Positions 31,233-39,866 of a DNA stretch of 64,000 nucleotides are shown here, piece after piece (position 1 is the first letter of the stretch; each line of letters starts with the position of its first letter). The notes under the pieces are model-generated. The model had not been told where the DNA came from. It did no database searches and saw only the letters and a list, made by a program, of their open reading frames with translations. This DNA is from Streptomyces cylindrosporus (lineage in GTDB: Bacteria > Actinomycetota > Actinomycetes > Streptomycetales > Streptomycetaceae). Both the position numbers and the translations under genes were made by a program. The stretch covers positions 372,001 through 436,000 of the forward strand of contig NZ_JALDAY010000004.1 in assembly GCF_022698165.1 (NCBI RefSeq), read 5' to 3'.

Positions 31233-32090
31233 TCAGCGGGCGTACTCCTTCGCGATGTCCGCGATGAACTGCCGTGACTGGTCCGGATTGAGGGCCTGGG
31301 CCCGCAGGTGCTCGTACATCACGCTGTACTTCTGCACGTCGTTGGCCTTCTCCAGGTACAGGTCGCTGGTGACACCCTCGATGTAGACGACGCTGGAGTC
31401 GGCCGCGTCCGGGAACTCCAGGATCGCGTACTGGCCGTTGAGGCCCGGGTGGGCGCCCATCTCGAACGGGATGACCTGCACGGTGACGTGCGGCAGCTGG
31501 GACTGCTCGACGAGGTGCTCCAGCTGGTCCCGCATCAGGGACTTGTTCCCCACAACCCGCTTGAGGGCCGCCTCGTCCATCACGGTCCACAGGCGGAGCG
31601 GGTTCTCCGGGGCGGTGATTCGTTCCTGCCGGCGCAGCCGCACCTGCACGCGCTTCTCGACATCGGCGGCGGCCGTCTCCGGCAACGCGCCCGCGATGAG
31701 CGCCTCGGCGTACTGCCGGGTCTGCAACAGACCGGGCACGACCTGGGGATCGTAGACCCGCAGACTCGCGGCGTCCGTCTCCAGGCCGATGTAGACGCTG
31801 TAGGGGATGTCGCCGAAGGAATGCCACCACCCCTGCTGCCGCGAGTCCTTGGCCATCTGCATCAGCGAGTCGACGATCCGGTGGTCCTCGACCTCGTACA
31901 CCCCGCACAGATCCCGGACGTCGCGCTGGCTGATGCTGCGCCGCCCGTTCTCCAGCCGGCTGATCTTCGACTGCGACACCAGCAGCCGCTCGGCGACCTC
32001 TTCGGCCGTCATGCCCTTGAGCTCACGGAGCCGGCGCAGCTCCTGGCCCAGCCGGCGGCGCCGGACGGTGGGATTGACATTGGACGCCAC
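31233..32090 (-). CDS. XRE-family regulator with DUF5753 domain, WhiJ-type locus 3
   Basis: A 285-residue regulator. Helix-turn-helix: LGQELRRLRELKGMTAEEVAERLLVSQSKISRLENGRRSISQRDV; DUF5753: GWWHSFGDIPYSVYIGLETDAASLRVYDPQVVPGLLQTRQYAEAL, RVQVRLRRQERITA, VMDEAALKRVVGN, HVTVQVIPFEMGAHPGLNGQYAILEFP. The GTG at 32090 begins the homology and has GGAGG 10 bases upstream. From memory, this regulator next to a DUF397 gene, a GPP34-type gene and a D,D-carboxypeptidase resembles the S. coelicolor SCO4439-4442 neighbourhood, whose regulator/DUF397 pair has been studied as Scr1/Scr2; this needs checking. Confidence 0.92.
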   Translation of the reverse strand: MASNVNPTVRRRRLGQELRRLRELKGMTAEEVAERLLVSQSKISRLENGRRSISQRDVRDLCGVYEVEDHRIVDSLMQMAKDSRQQGWWHSFGDIPYSVYIGLETDAASLRVYDPQVVPGLLQTRQYAEALIAGALPETAAADVEKRVQVRLRRQERITAPENPLRLWTVMDEAALKRVVGNKSLMRDQLEHLVEQSQLPHVTVQVIPFEMGAHPGLNGQYAILEFPDAADSSVVYIEGVTSDLYLEKANDVQKYSVMYEHLRAQALNPDQSRQFIADIAKEYAR

Positions 32091-32383
32091 GGGACGTGCA
32101 CCTCCGGCTGCGGACCTCTGGTTACCACTTTGCGTATCTGCTGTTGAGCAGACTGCCACCAAGGTGCTTACTACCGCTGGGAAACTGTGGATATGCGCTG
32201 GATACGCACCAGTTCGCGATCCTGGCGTGATCTGCGGGGCGTTCGCGCCGGAAATGCGGCCGCGCGGGGCAGCGGGACCGTTTCGCCTTCCGCGGCTGCG
32301 GACGACGTACGGACTCACTGCCCCGCGCGGCCAGCGGCTCCCGTACCGGGTATCGGGGACTGCTGTCGTCGTGGGACTGCGGC
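32091..32383. other. Intergenic region with a small palindrome
   Basis: About 290 bp without a gene between the regulator and the GPP34 gene. TCTGCT-GTTG-AGCAGA (32137-32152) is a 6-bp-arm inverted repeat about 47 bp upstream of the regulator start and may be its operator. I see nothing else clear; open frames here are shadows. Confidence 0.4.
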
Positions 32384-33142
32384 TCAGTGGGCCACGACGC
32401 GCGCCATGGAACCGCGGCGCGGCTGCATCGGAACACCACGAGCGGGTTCCGGTGCGGGTCGGGTCGGTCCGGCGGCGGCCTGACGGCCGGCCGGGGCCGG
32501 GCTGCGGCGCGGCTGGGCCGCCACGCCGTTCTGGACGTCCATCACGGCGTGCGCGACGAGACCGCCCATGGGGTCGTGCCTGATCAGATCCCGCAACCGG
32601 GAACGAGAGGACCGTCCTTCGTTCCCCGGATACAGGTGCTTGCCGAGGCCGACAGCGTGTGCCAGGGCGGCGAGCGCCGCGGTCCGTGGGTCCGGCGGTA
32701 CGCCGGTCCGGATCGCGGAATCCAGCCGGGCCCTGATCTCCCGGCTGATGGCGGTGTCCGTCGCCTGGTAACGAGTCGTCGGCAGCACCCCGCACATCTG
32801 ACCGGCCACGGCATGCACCATGCCGCACCGCTCCAGATGCGAGAGGTAGGTCTGGCGCAGCCCAAGGCGCGGCCCGCCAATCCAGTTCACTGCCCGCACG
32901 GGAGCGCCGCGCCTACGCAGCAACTCCAACGCGCAGTCCAACGTTGGATCTCCAGTCGGCCGTGGGGCTACCACGGCGATACGATCCCCGTCTGGGGCTA
33001 TCCGTCCGGCCAGCGCCAGCTCCACTAGCTGTGCTCCGGCCAGACCGAGGTCGAGCGACTGCGGCTGTGCAGTGGTACCCGTGGCCGGGTCCAGTGCCAG
33101 CAGCAGAAGCTCCTCCGGAAGTGTTCTGCGGCTCCTGCCCAT
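32384..33142 (-). CDS. GPP34 (GOLPH3-like) family protein
   Basis: A 252-residue protein of the GPP34 family: LPEELLLLALDPATGTT, LGLAGAQLVELALAGRIA, DPTLDCALELLRRRG, LERCGMVHAV, a block with TDTAISREIRARLDSAIRTG, and TAALAALAHAVGLGKHLYPG. Eukaryotic GOLPH3 binds phosphoinositides; the bacterial proteins have no settled role. GGGGAGG is 5 bases before the ATG. The last 40 residues are Pro/Ala/Arg-rich and low complexity. Encoded upstream of and on the same strand as WhiJ-type locus 3. Confidence 0.88.
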   Translation of the reverse strand: MGRSRRTLPEELLLLALDPATGTTAQPQSLDLGLAGAQLVELALAGRIAPDGDRIAVVAPRPTGDPTLDCALELLRRRGAPVRAVNWIGGPRLGLRQTYLSHLERCGMVHAVAGQMCGVLPTTRYQATDTAISREIRARLDSAIRTGVPPDPRTAALAALAHAVGLGKHLYPGNEGRSSRSRLRDLIRHDPMGGLVAHAVMDVQNGVAAQPRRSPAPAGRQAAAGPTRPAPEPARGVPMQPRRGSMARVVAH

Positions 33143-33310
33143 CCATGCCTCCCCGCGTGGATGAAAGACAGGGTGACCCCTCTCACATTGGTCTGTCGAG
33201 GGTGCGTGACCTGTTTGTGAGGGAACCGGTAGGTATGTCGTTCTCGTCTACCGCAGGGGTTAAGCCCGCACACAGGACACTGGTACATGGTTCGGACAGC
33301 GCGTCGAAGC

Positions 33311-33403
33311 GGTGTGGAGCGGTGTGGAGCGGTGTACCGGGCGGCTTGTCTCACGGATTCACGGATTCACGGTTCACGGATTCACGGATCACGGGTTCAC
33401 AGT
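33311..33403 (+). repeat. Two short tandem arrays in the carboxypeptidase leader
   Basis: GGTGTGGAGC is repeated at 33311 and 33321, with a partial copy at 33331. From 33350 to 33403 an 8-bp unit (TTCACGGA with variants) is repeated about six times. Both lie in the 320-bp stretch between the GPP34 gene and the carboxypeptidase start. An open frame through them encodes repeated IHGS, but the ribosome site at 33451 shows that translation begins later. No other feature seen in this stretch. Confidence 0.8.
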
Positions 33404-33463
33404 TCGGTTGACGGGTTCGGCAGCGGCATGCGGGGCATGCGGCGGCACATGGAGGAGGCATCG

Positions 33464-36400
33464 GTGGCGGGCGAGTCCCCCGACAGGTCGAAGAAGCGCG
33501 AGTCGTCGGCAGAACCGACGTCGGGGAGCGCGGGTCCGGTTCCGGAGGCGAGGACGGAGGATGCCGCCACCCGGGATCCCCGCCTGGCGGTGGCGAGGGA
33601 GGGGGAGCCGGGCGCGGGGGCTTCGCCGTCGGCCGCGCGTGGTGGTGTGGACACGGCGACGCGGGTGTTCTCGGTACGGGATCTGGTGACCGGGGATGCG
33701 GAGGGGACCGGGGGAGCTTCCGGGGGTGATGCCGGGGGCTTCGGGGGTCGTTCGGGGGGTGATACCGGGGACTCTGGGGCCGGTTCGGAGGCTGGTGCGG
33801 GGGACTCCGGGGGCCGTTTGGACGCTGACGCCGGGGACTTCGAGGGCCGTTCGGACACTGGTGCCGGGGACTTCGAGGGCCGTTCGGGCGCTGACGCCGG
33901 GGACTCCGAGGAGGGTGCGGGTGTCGGTGCGGGGGACTCCGAGGGGGTTACTGGTGTCGGCGCCGAGGATTCCGAGGGGGTTTCGGGATCCGGTGCCGGG
34001 GACTCGGAGGATTTGGACGGTTCCGAGGGCGGCGCTGCGGATGGCGGTGACGTTTCCTCGGTGAGGACGACTACGGCCGACGGTGATGAGGTGACTGACG
34101 GCGAGCGGGGCGGGGCCTCGGGCGGCAACGCTGACGGCTTGGGTGACGCGCGGCTGAGGGCGGCTGTGGCGGCTTGGGTGCGGTCGGGGGACACCGAGGG
34201 CGCCAAGGACGCCACGGGTGGCGCTGAGGGCGGGGAGACGGCCCGGGAGGCTGCCGAGGAGGCCGCTGAGACGCCTGTGGCGGACGCCGACGAGACGTCG
34301 GGCGAGCCGGAGGCTGAGGTTCCGCTGGAGGGCGAGTCGGGGAGCAGCGGCTCTGCCGACGAGGACGGAGCGGACGGCGCGGCTGCCACCGAGGGTGCGA
34401 CTGACGCCGGGGCCGGTGACGGCACGGCTGCCGGGAAGACCGAGGACGCCGAGCCCGGGGCGGATGCCGACGCGGACGAGGCGTCCGGGAGGGTTACGGC
34501 GGGCACGGCGGCGGAAGACGCTGCGGATGCGGATGCCGAAGGCGCCGCGGACGAATCCGCCCCGGCGGATGGCGATGCCGCAGGTGCTACGGGGGCCAGC
34601 GAGGGCGTCGGCCCCGTGCTCGCGGACGGCGATGCCGCAGGTGCTGCGAATGGCGGCGAGCGGGTCGCCCCCGCGCCGACGGAAGACGCTGCGGATGCGG
34701 ATGGCGGAGGTGCCGCGGACGAATCCGCCCCCGCCGATCGCGTCCCCGCCCTGGCGGATGGCGATGCCGTACGTGCTGCGGATGGCGGCGAGTCCGTCAG
34801 CCCCGCGCCCTCGGACGGCGAAGTCGCAGGTGGCGCCGACGACGGCGAGCCCGACACCGACATCCCTGCGGGCGTCGACACAGCGAGCCCCGAGGCCGCG
34901 CAGGCCGATGTGGCGCGCACGGAGACTGCTGCCGGGACCGAGTCGGCTGCCGCCGAGCCAACTGACGCCGAGCGAGTCGCCGACGAGCCTGCTGATGCGA
35001 GGCCGGCCGGTGCCCCGCCCGCTGCCGACTCGGCCCCCGAGGCCGACGCCATCCCCGAAGACGCCATCCTCGAAGATTCCACCTCTGGAGACTCCACCTC
35101 TGGAGATCCCACCTCGGAAGACTCCGCCCTCCAGGGCTCTGCCCTCCAGGACTCCGCCCCCCAGCACCCCGCCCCCGAAGACGCCACGCCCGAAGACGCC
35201 ACCCCCGCCAAACCCACACCCACCACCCCCGCCAAACCCACACCCACATCCGCACCCGCACCCGCCGACGGCGACTCCGCCCCACAAGGGCCACCCGCAC
35301 CCGACGACGAAAGTGGCACGGGTGGGGCGGGTGGGCGCGGCAAAGGCGTTGATCAGCCGACCGCCGTGTTCAAGCGGCCCAAGCCCCAGGTCGATCAGCC
35401 GACCACCATGTTGAAGCTCGGGGACATCAAGGCGGACCCCGAGCGCACCAGCAAGTTCGTCGCGCTGAAGCCCCTCGACGACCCGGCGACCAAGAAGCCC
35501 CGGCCCGCCCCGGCGGAGGCGACGGCGCCGGTTCCCCAGGTCGGCCCGGAGCGGACCACACAGCAGCCGCTCCCCCCGAAGCCCCCGCTCGACCTCCTGG
35601 CCGAGCTCACGAACACCCCGCCGCCACCCCAGACCCCGGTCCGCACCATCGTCCGCCGCGTGAAGATCTGGACCCCGCTGGTCCTCCTCCTCGCCGTCGT
35701 CTTTGCGATCGTGCAGGCCGTCCGCCCCCTGCCCACCCCCACCCTCGCCCTCACCGCCGAGGACTCGTACACCTTCGAGGGGACCAAGGCCGCCCTTCCG
35801 TGGCCCAGCGAGGGGCAGGGGCGCCTCGACGTCAACGGCATCGGCACCATGGGGACCTTCGGCAAGCAGACCCCCGTCGCGATCGGCTCCGTGGCGAAGG
35901 CCATGACCGCGTACATCGTCCTCAAGGACCACCCCCTCAAGTCCGGCCAGGACGGCCCGAAGATCACGGTCGACGCGCTCGCCGAGAAGGAGGCCGGGTA
36001 CTACAAGGACGGCGAGTCCACCCTGACCACCGTCAAGGAAGGCGACGTGCTCACCGAGAAGGAAGCGCTCTCGGCGATCATGATCCCGTCGGCCAACAAC
36101 ATCGCCCGCCTGCTGGCGCGCTGGGACGCCGGTACCGAGGCCGCGTTCATCAAGAAGATGAACGACACCGCCAAGGACCTCGGGATGACGGGGACGACGT
36201 ACACCGACGCCTCGGGCCTCAAGGAGACCACCGTCTCCACCGCCTCCGACCAGGTGAAACTCGGCAACGAGCTGGTGAAGATCCCCGCCCTGACGGACAT
36301 CACCAAGCTCCCCACCTGGGTCGACCCGTCCGGCAAGAAGTGGGACAACTACAACCGCCTCGTCCCGTACAACGGCGCCATCGGCATCAAGACGGGCACG

Positions 36401-36853
36401 ACCACGAAGGCCGGCGGCAACCTCCTCTTCGCCGCCACCAAGGAGGTCGGCGGCGAGACCGTCACCGTCGTCGGCGCGATCCTCGGCCAGCACACCGCGC
36501 CGATCATCGACACCGTCAACGCGGTCAGCAAGACGGCGATGCTGGCGGCCCAGGACGCCCTGAAGTCGGCGAAGATCCTGAAGAAGGGCACGGTCGTCGG
36601 GTACGTGGACGACAAGCTCGGCGGCCACACCCCGATCGTGGTCACCAAGGACGTCGCCGCGGTCGGCTGGTCCGGCCTCAAGGTGAAGCTGTCCTTCGAC
36701 GGCGACGACGTACCGCACACCGCGAAGGCCGGCACCCAGGTCGGCACGCTCACCGTCGGCGACGGCAGCAACGGCGCGGTCAAGGTCCCGGTGGCGTTGC
36801 GGCAGGACCTGGCCGAGCCCGGGTTCACGGCCAAGCTGACGCGCCTCGGCTGA
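33464..36853 (+). CDS. D-alanyl-D-alanine carboxypeptidase with a long disordered N-terminus
   Basis: About 1129 residues. Residues 1-700 are low-complexity and strongly acidic (Gly/Asp/Glu/Ala/Ser/Pro), with imperfect repeats such as GDFEGRSG and PADGDAAGA. Around 625-650 the motif VDQPT occurs twice. One membrane segment (WTPLVLLLAVVFAIVQAV, near 735) puts the C-terminal half outside. There the PBP5-type active site is intact: SVAK (near 808), SANN (near 876) and KTGTT (near 975). It trims peptidoglycan stem peptides. GGAGGAGG lies 5 bases before GTG 33464, which decides the start; earlier in-frame ATGs run into the repeats. The family is usually 400-450 residues, so the cytoplasmic tail is exceptional. 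Confidence 0.9.
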   Translation: MAGESPDRSKKRESSAEPTSGSAGPVPEARTEDAATRDPRLAVAREGEPGAGASPSAARGGVDTATRVFSVRDLVTGDAEGTGGASGGDAGGFGGRSGGDTGDSGAGSEAGAGDSGGRLDADAGDFEGRSDTGAGDFEGRSGADAGDSEEGAGVGAGDSEGVTGVGAEDSEGVSGSGAGDSEDLDGSEGGAADGGDVSSVRTTTADGDEVTDGERGGASGGNADGLGDARLRAAVAAWVRSGDTEGAKDATGGAEGGETAREAAEEAAETPVADADETSGEPEAEVPLEGESGSSGSADEDGADGAAATEGATDAGAGDGTAAGKTEDAEPGADADADEASGRVTAGTAAEDAADADAEGAADESAPADGDAAGATGASEGVGPVLADGDAAGAANGGERVAPAPTEDAADADGGGAADESAPADRVPALADGDAVRAADGGESVSPAPSDGEVAGGADDGEPDTDIPAGVDTASPEAAQADVARTETAAGTESAAAEPTDAERVADEPADARPAGAPPAADSAPEADAIPEDAILEDSTSGDSTSGDPTSEDSALQGSALQDSAPQHPAPEDATPEDATPAKPTPTTPAKPTPTSAPAPADGDSAPQGPPAPDDESGTGGAGGRGKGVDQPTAVFKRPKPQVDQPTTMLKLGDIKADPERTSKFVALKPLDDPATKKPRPAPAEATAPVPQVGPERTTQQPLPPKPPLDLLAELTNTPPPPQTPVRTIVRRVKIWTPLVLLLAVVFAIVQAVRPLPTPTLALTAEDSYTFEGTKAALPWPSEGQGRLDVNGIGTMGTFGKQTPVAIGSVAKAMTAYIVLKDHPLKSGQDGPKITVDALAEKEAGYYKDGESTLTTVKEGDVLTEKEALSAIMIPSANNIARLLARWDAGTEAAFIKKMNDTAKDLGMTGTTYTDASGLKETTVSTASDQVKLGNELVKIPALTDITKLPTWVDPSGKKWDNYNRLVPYNGAIGIKTGTTTKAGGNLLFAATKEVGGETVTVVGAILGQHTAPIIDTVNAVSKTAMLAAQDALKSAKILKKGTVVGYVDDKLGGHTPIVVTKDVAAVGWSGLKVKLSFDGDDVPHTAKAGTQVGTLTVGDGSNGAVKVPVALRQDLAEPGFTAKLTRLG

Positions 36854-36873
36854 CCCCCGTAACACCTACCCGT

Positions 36874-36919
36874 CGCACCCCGTCCACGGGCCCACCTGGG
36901 AGCTCGTGGGCGGGGTGCG
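36874..36919 (+). terminator. Hairpin after the carboxypeptidase gene
   Basis: CGCACCCCGTCCAC (36874-36887) pairs with GTGGGCGGGGTGCG (36906-36919), a 14-bp stem with one G-T pair and an 18-base loop, 21 bp after the stop. A convincing terminator that separates this gene from the next membrane-protein gene. Confidence 0.75.
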
Positions 36920-37057
36920 TGCTAGCGTCACGAAACGGGGCAGGTGCCGCTCGCGGGGCGCGGCCGGGGCACCCGAAAGGGACGTGGCTGTCAACGGACG
37001 GCCAATGGGACGCGTCCCAGAAGAGAAGAACAGGACACCCACGGGGAGTGCCTTCAG

Positions 37058-38908
37058 GTGGCCACTGCGGAGCCGACACGCGCCGACGACGCCGATCCGG
37101 GCCCGGGAACCGGCCCGCGAATACGCGTGCCCGTACCGCGTGAGCCGGCCCCGGTCGCCGCGGACCGGTCGCCCCGGGCGACGCGCGCCTTCCACGCCCT
37201 ACGGGAGCGTCTCCTGCGCCACCCGGTGCTCTCCCTCACCGCCCTCTCGGGCGTCCTCCACATCGTCTGGTTCTTCACGTTCGCGAACAGTGGCGGCGAC
37301 CTCGCGGCCCAGGACGCCTGGGCCGAGTTCGTCGGCCGGCACCCCGACTCCGCGTACAACCTCGCCTGGTACGGCGGCATGCACCCGGTGTCGTACAGCA
37401 TCGTGTCGCCGTACCTGATGTCCGTCCTGGGTGTCCGTACGACGATGATGCTGGCCGGGACGGTCTCGGCCGGGCTGCTGACGATGATCCTGCTGCGCAG
37501 CAAGTCCGTGAAGAACCCGCTGTGGGCCTCGCTCGCGGGCGTCTTCGCCTTCCTCTGCAACGCGGCCTCGGGACGTGTGACCTTCGGGCTCGGCACGGTG
37601 TTCGCGCTGGGCGCGGTGGCCGTGGTGTTCTGCTGGCCGCACCCGTTGCGGTACAAGCGGTGGGCGAAGGCCGCGTGCGCGGCCCCCCTCGCCGCCCTCG
37701 CCACCATGGCCTCGCCGGTCGCGGGCCTGTTCGTGGGGCTGGTCGCCGTGGCGCTGTTCCTGCAGAAGCGCCGCCCCGGCGCCTGGGCGCTCGGTATCGC
37801 CCCGGCCGCGGTCGTCGCGCTGTCGGCCTGGCTGTTCCCCTTCGCGGGCACCCAGCCGATGCGCTTCGCCTCGGTGATCCTGCCCTTCGTGTACGCGGTC
37901 CTGATCTTCGCGCTCGTCCCCAAGGAGTGGACGACGGTCCGCCTGACCTCCGCGGTGTACGGCCTCGCGGTGGTCGGCGTGTGGATCGTCAGCTCGCAGA
38001 TCGGCTCCAACATCACCCGCCTGGCCATGCTGTTCGCCGGGGTCGTGCTGGTCGCGGCGCTGCCCTTCCAGGTCCGCCGCTCGCGCCGCTGGTGGCTGAC
38101 CGTGGTGGCGATCGCCGGGTTCACCTTCTGGATCGGCTTCAAGTCGGTCGACGACGTCGTCCACACGACGCCCACCGCGTCCTGGGCGCGCGAGCTCGCG
38201 CCGCTGGTCAACCAGCTCCAGAAGGTCGGCGCCGCCAAGGGCCGCGTCGAGGTCGTGCCGGCCGCCTCCCACCGCGAGGCCTCCGCCCTCGCCCCCTACG
38301 TCAACCTGGCCCGCGGCTGGAACCGCCAGGCCGACATGGAACGCAACCCCCTCTTCTACGACGACACCCTCAACTCGGCGAACTACCACGAGTGGCTCCA
38401 GCGCTGGGCCGTGCACTTCGTCGTGCTGCCCAAGGACGAGCCGGACGGCGACGGCGGCGAGCGGGAGCGGGAACTCGTCCAGCGCGGGATGCCGTATCTG
38501 AAGCAGATCTGGGGCGACGCCAACTGGCAGCTGTTCCAGGTCACCGACCCGGCGCCGCTCGCCGAGCCGAACGCCGTCGTCGACCGCGCCGAGCAGGGCG
38601 AGATGACGATGGAGGTCGAGAAGGCCGGACGCGTCCTCATCCGGATCCCGTACTCGCCGTGGCTGAGCATCGTCGACGCCGAGGGCAAGAAGCTCAAGCC
38701 GCCCCAGGAGACCCAGGCCTCCAAGCACCGGGCCGACGGCGAGCCGAAGTCGTACGACAACGTCAACGGCTGCCTGATGGAGACGGAGAAGGACGCGAAC
38801 GGCGACAGGTGGACCATGCTGATCGCCCCGAAGCCGGGCACGTACCGCCTGGCCGCGCCCTACACGCTGCCACGCGGCACCCCGTGCCCGGACGAGCTCA
38901 AGAAATGA
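37058..38908 (+). CDS. Large polytopic membrane protein, possibly glycosyltransferase-like
   Basis: A 616-residue membrane protein. Residues 1-45 are cytoplasmic and Pro/Arg-rich. Then about ten helices lie between 60 and 390 (LSLTALSGVLHIVWFFTFANSGGD first, WWLTVVAIAGFTFWIGF last), followed by a 230-residue outside domain (VVPAASHREASALAPYVNLARGWNRQADMERNPLFY, YHEWLQRWAVHFVVLP). The layout resembles GT-C-type glycosyltransferase or arabinosyltransferase-like proteins, but I see no clear DD/DE loop, so no reaction is assigned. GGGGAG lies 9 bases before GTG 37058. It follows the carboxypeptidase in the same direction, which hints at cell-envelope work. Confidence 0.8.
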   Translation: MATAEPTRADDADPGPGTGPRIRVPVPREPAPVAADRSPRATRAFHALRERLLRHPVLSLTALSGVLHIVWFFTFANSGGDLAAQDAWAEFVGRHPDSAYNLAWYGGMHPVSYSIVSPYLMSVLGVRTTMMLAGTVSAGLLTMILLRSKSVKNPLWASLAGVFAFLCNAASGRVTFGLGTVFALGAVAVVFCWPHPLRYKRWAKAACAAPLAALATMASPVAGLFVGLVAVALFLQKRRPGAWALGIAPAAVVALSAWLFPFAGTQPMRFASVILPFVYAVLIFALVPKEWTTVRLTSAVYGLAVVGVWIVSSQIGSNITRLAMLFAGVVLVAALPFQVRRSRRWWLTVVAIAGFTFWIGFKSVDDVVHTTPTASWARELAPLVNQLQKVGAAKGRVEVVPAASHREASALAPYVNLARGWNRQADMERNPLFYDDTLNSANYHEWLQRWAVHFVVLPKDEPDGDGGERERELVQRGMPYLKQIWGDANWQLFQVTDPAPLAEPNAVVDRAEQGEMTMEVEKAGRVLIRIPYSPWLSIVDAEGKKLKPPQETQASKHRADGEPKSYDNVNGCLMETEKDANGDRWTMLIAPKPGTYRLAAPYTLPRGTPCPDELKK

Positions 38909-38945
38909 GCGTCTACTTGTACAAGAAATGAGCGTCTACTTGTAC
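38900..38945. repeat. Exact 23-bp tandem duplication between two stop codons
   Basis: 38900-38922 and 38923-38945 are identical 23-mers beginning AAGAAATGAGCG and ending CTTGTAC. The first copy contains the stop of the membrane-protein gene. The second holds the stop of the convergent MerR gene (38936-38938). Identity is complete, so the duplication is recent or a copying slip. Confidence 0.95.
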
Positions 38946-39790
38946 TTGACCGGGAACGCCACGTCGCACACCTCGTCCTCCGGGCCCGCCGCGTCCCAGT
39001 CCGCGAAGTAGACCTCCCGGCAGGGGCCGGCCATCTCCAGGCCCTCCTGGGCCATCCAGTGCTCGACCGCCTCGAAGGCGGCGATGATCTGGGGGTGCGC
39101 CACCTGTGCCTTGGTGATGCGGGTGTAGGCGAGGCGCTGGGCCGGTTCCACCCGCACCTTCGTCTCCCGGGGCCGCCCGTGCGCCTCGGCCCAGGCCCGC
39201 GCCGCGGCCTCGTCCGCCACCGGCACGCAGGACTCGGCGGGACCGTCGCTCTCCATCGACACCTCGGCGTGGTAGACGACGTACGGCGCCGCCGTCACCC
39301 CGCCGCACTCCCGGGCCGCCTTCTCCAGCCGCCCCAGCGAACCGCCGATCCACGTCGGCAGCTCGTCCGCGAGTGTGTGCCTGGTCTCGGTGATGACCAC
39401 GCGCTCCGGCACGTCCACCGTCTCGACCACGAACTTCCCGTACATCTCGGAGCTCCTCCCCGACAGTCGTCCACGGAGGTACTCGGCGAGCGTCCGCTGC
39501 CCCGCGACGCGTGTCTCGACGTCCGCCCAGAACGCGTCGAGCAGCCCGGCCGCCCGCTCCCCGTCCGCCTCGACCACCTCGGCGATCCTGGCGAGCGGCA
39601 TGTCCAACTGGCGCAGCAGCGCCACCAGCCGGGCGCGTTCCACCTGGCCGGCGCGGTAGTAGCGGTAGCCGCTGGCCTCGTCGACCCGGTCCGGGGCCAG
39701 CAGGCCGAGGCGGTCGTACAGCCGCAGCGCCTTGGCCGAGAGCCGGGCCCGGGCCGCGAACGCGCCGATCGTGAGCAGTTCGTCGTCCAC
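38936..39790 (-). CDS. MerR-family regulator with GyrI-like ligand domain
   Basis: About 284 residues. The MerR helix-turn-helix fills residues 1-70 (LLTIGAFAARARLSAKALRLYDRLGLLAPDRVDEASGYRYYRAGQVERARLVALLRQLDMPLARI), a dimer helix runs to 115, and the rest is a GyrI-like / effector-binding domain (VPERVVITETRHTLADELPTWIGGSLGRL, QRLAYTRITKAQVAHPQIIAAFEAVEHWM). It resembles BmrR/TipA-type multidrug sensors. I prefer GTG 39790, which has GGAGG 9 bases upstream; ATG 39799 touches that site. The last codons lie in the second copy of the 23-bp duplication. No target efflux gene is adjacent. Confidence 0.9.
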   Translation of the reverse strand: MDDELLTIGAFAARARLSAKALRLYDRLGLLAPDRVDEASGYRYYRAGQVERARLVALLRQLDMPLARIAEVVEADGERAAGLLDAFWADVETRVAGQRTLAEYLRGRLSGRSSEMYGKFVVETVDVPERVVITETRHTLADELPTWIGGSLGRLEKAARECGGVTAAPYVVYHAEVSMESDGPAESCVPVADEAAARAWAEAHGRPRETKVRVEPAQRLAYTRITKAQVAHPQIIAAFEAVEHWMAQEGLEMAGPCREVYFADWDAAGPEDEVCDVAFPVKYK

Positions 39791-39866
39791 GACAGCCATC
39801 CTCCGTCACCGGGCGGATCCGTTCCGCCCGGCGACGAGGAGACTCGTCCCTGCCCCAGGGGCAAGG

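Noticed and set aside
33389..36865. 1158-codon open frame opposite the carboxypeptidase
   Set aside because: Shadow of the repeat-rich, GC-biased coding strand; no motif and no start signal. The plus strand has the PBP active-site motifs and a fine ribosome site.
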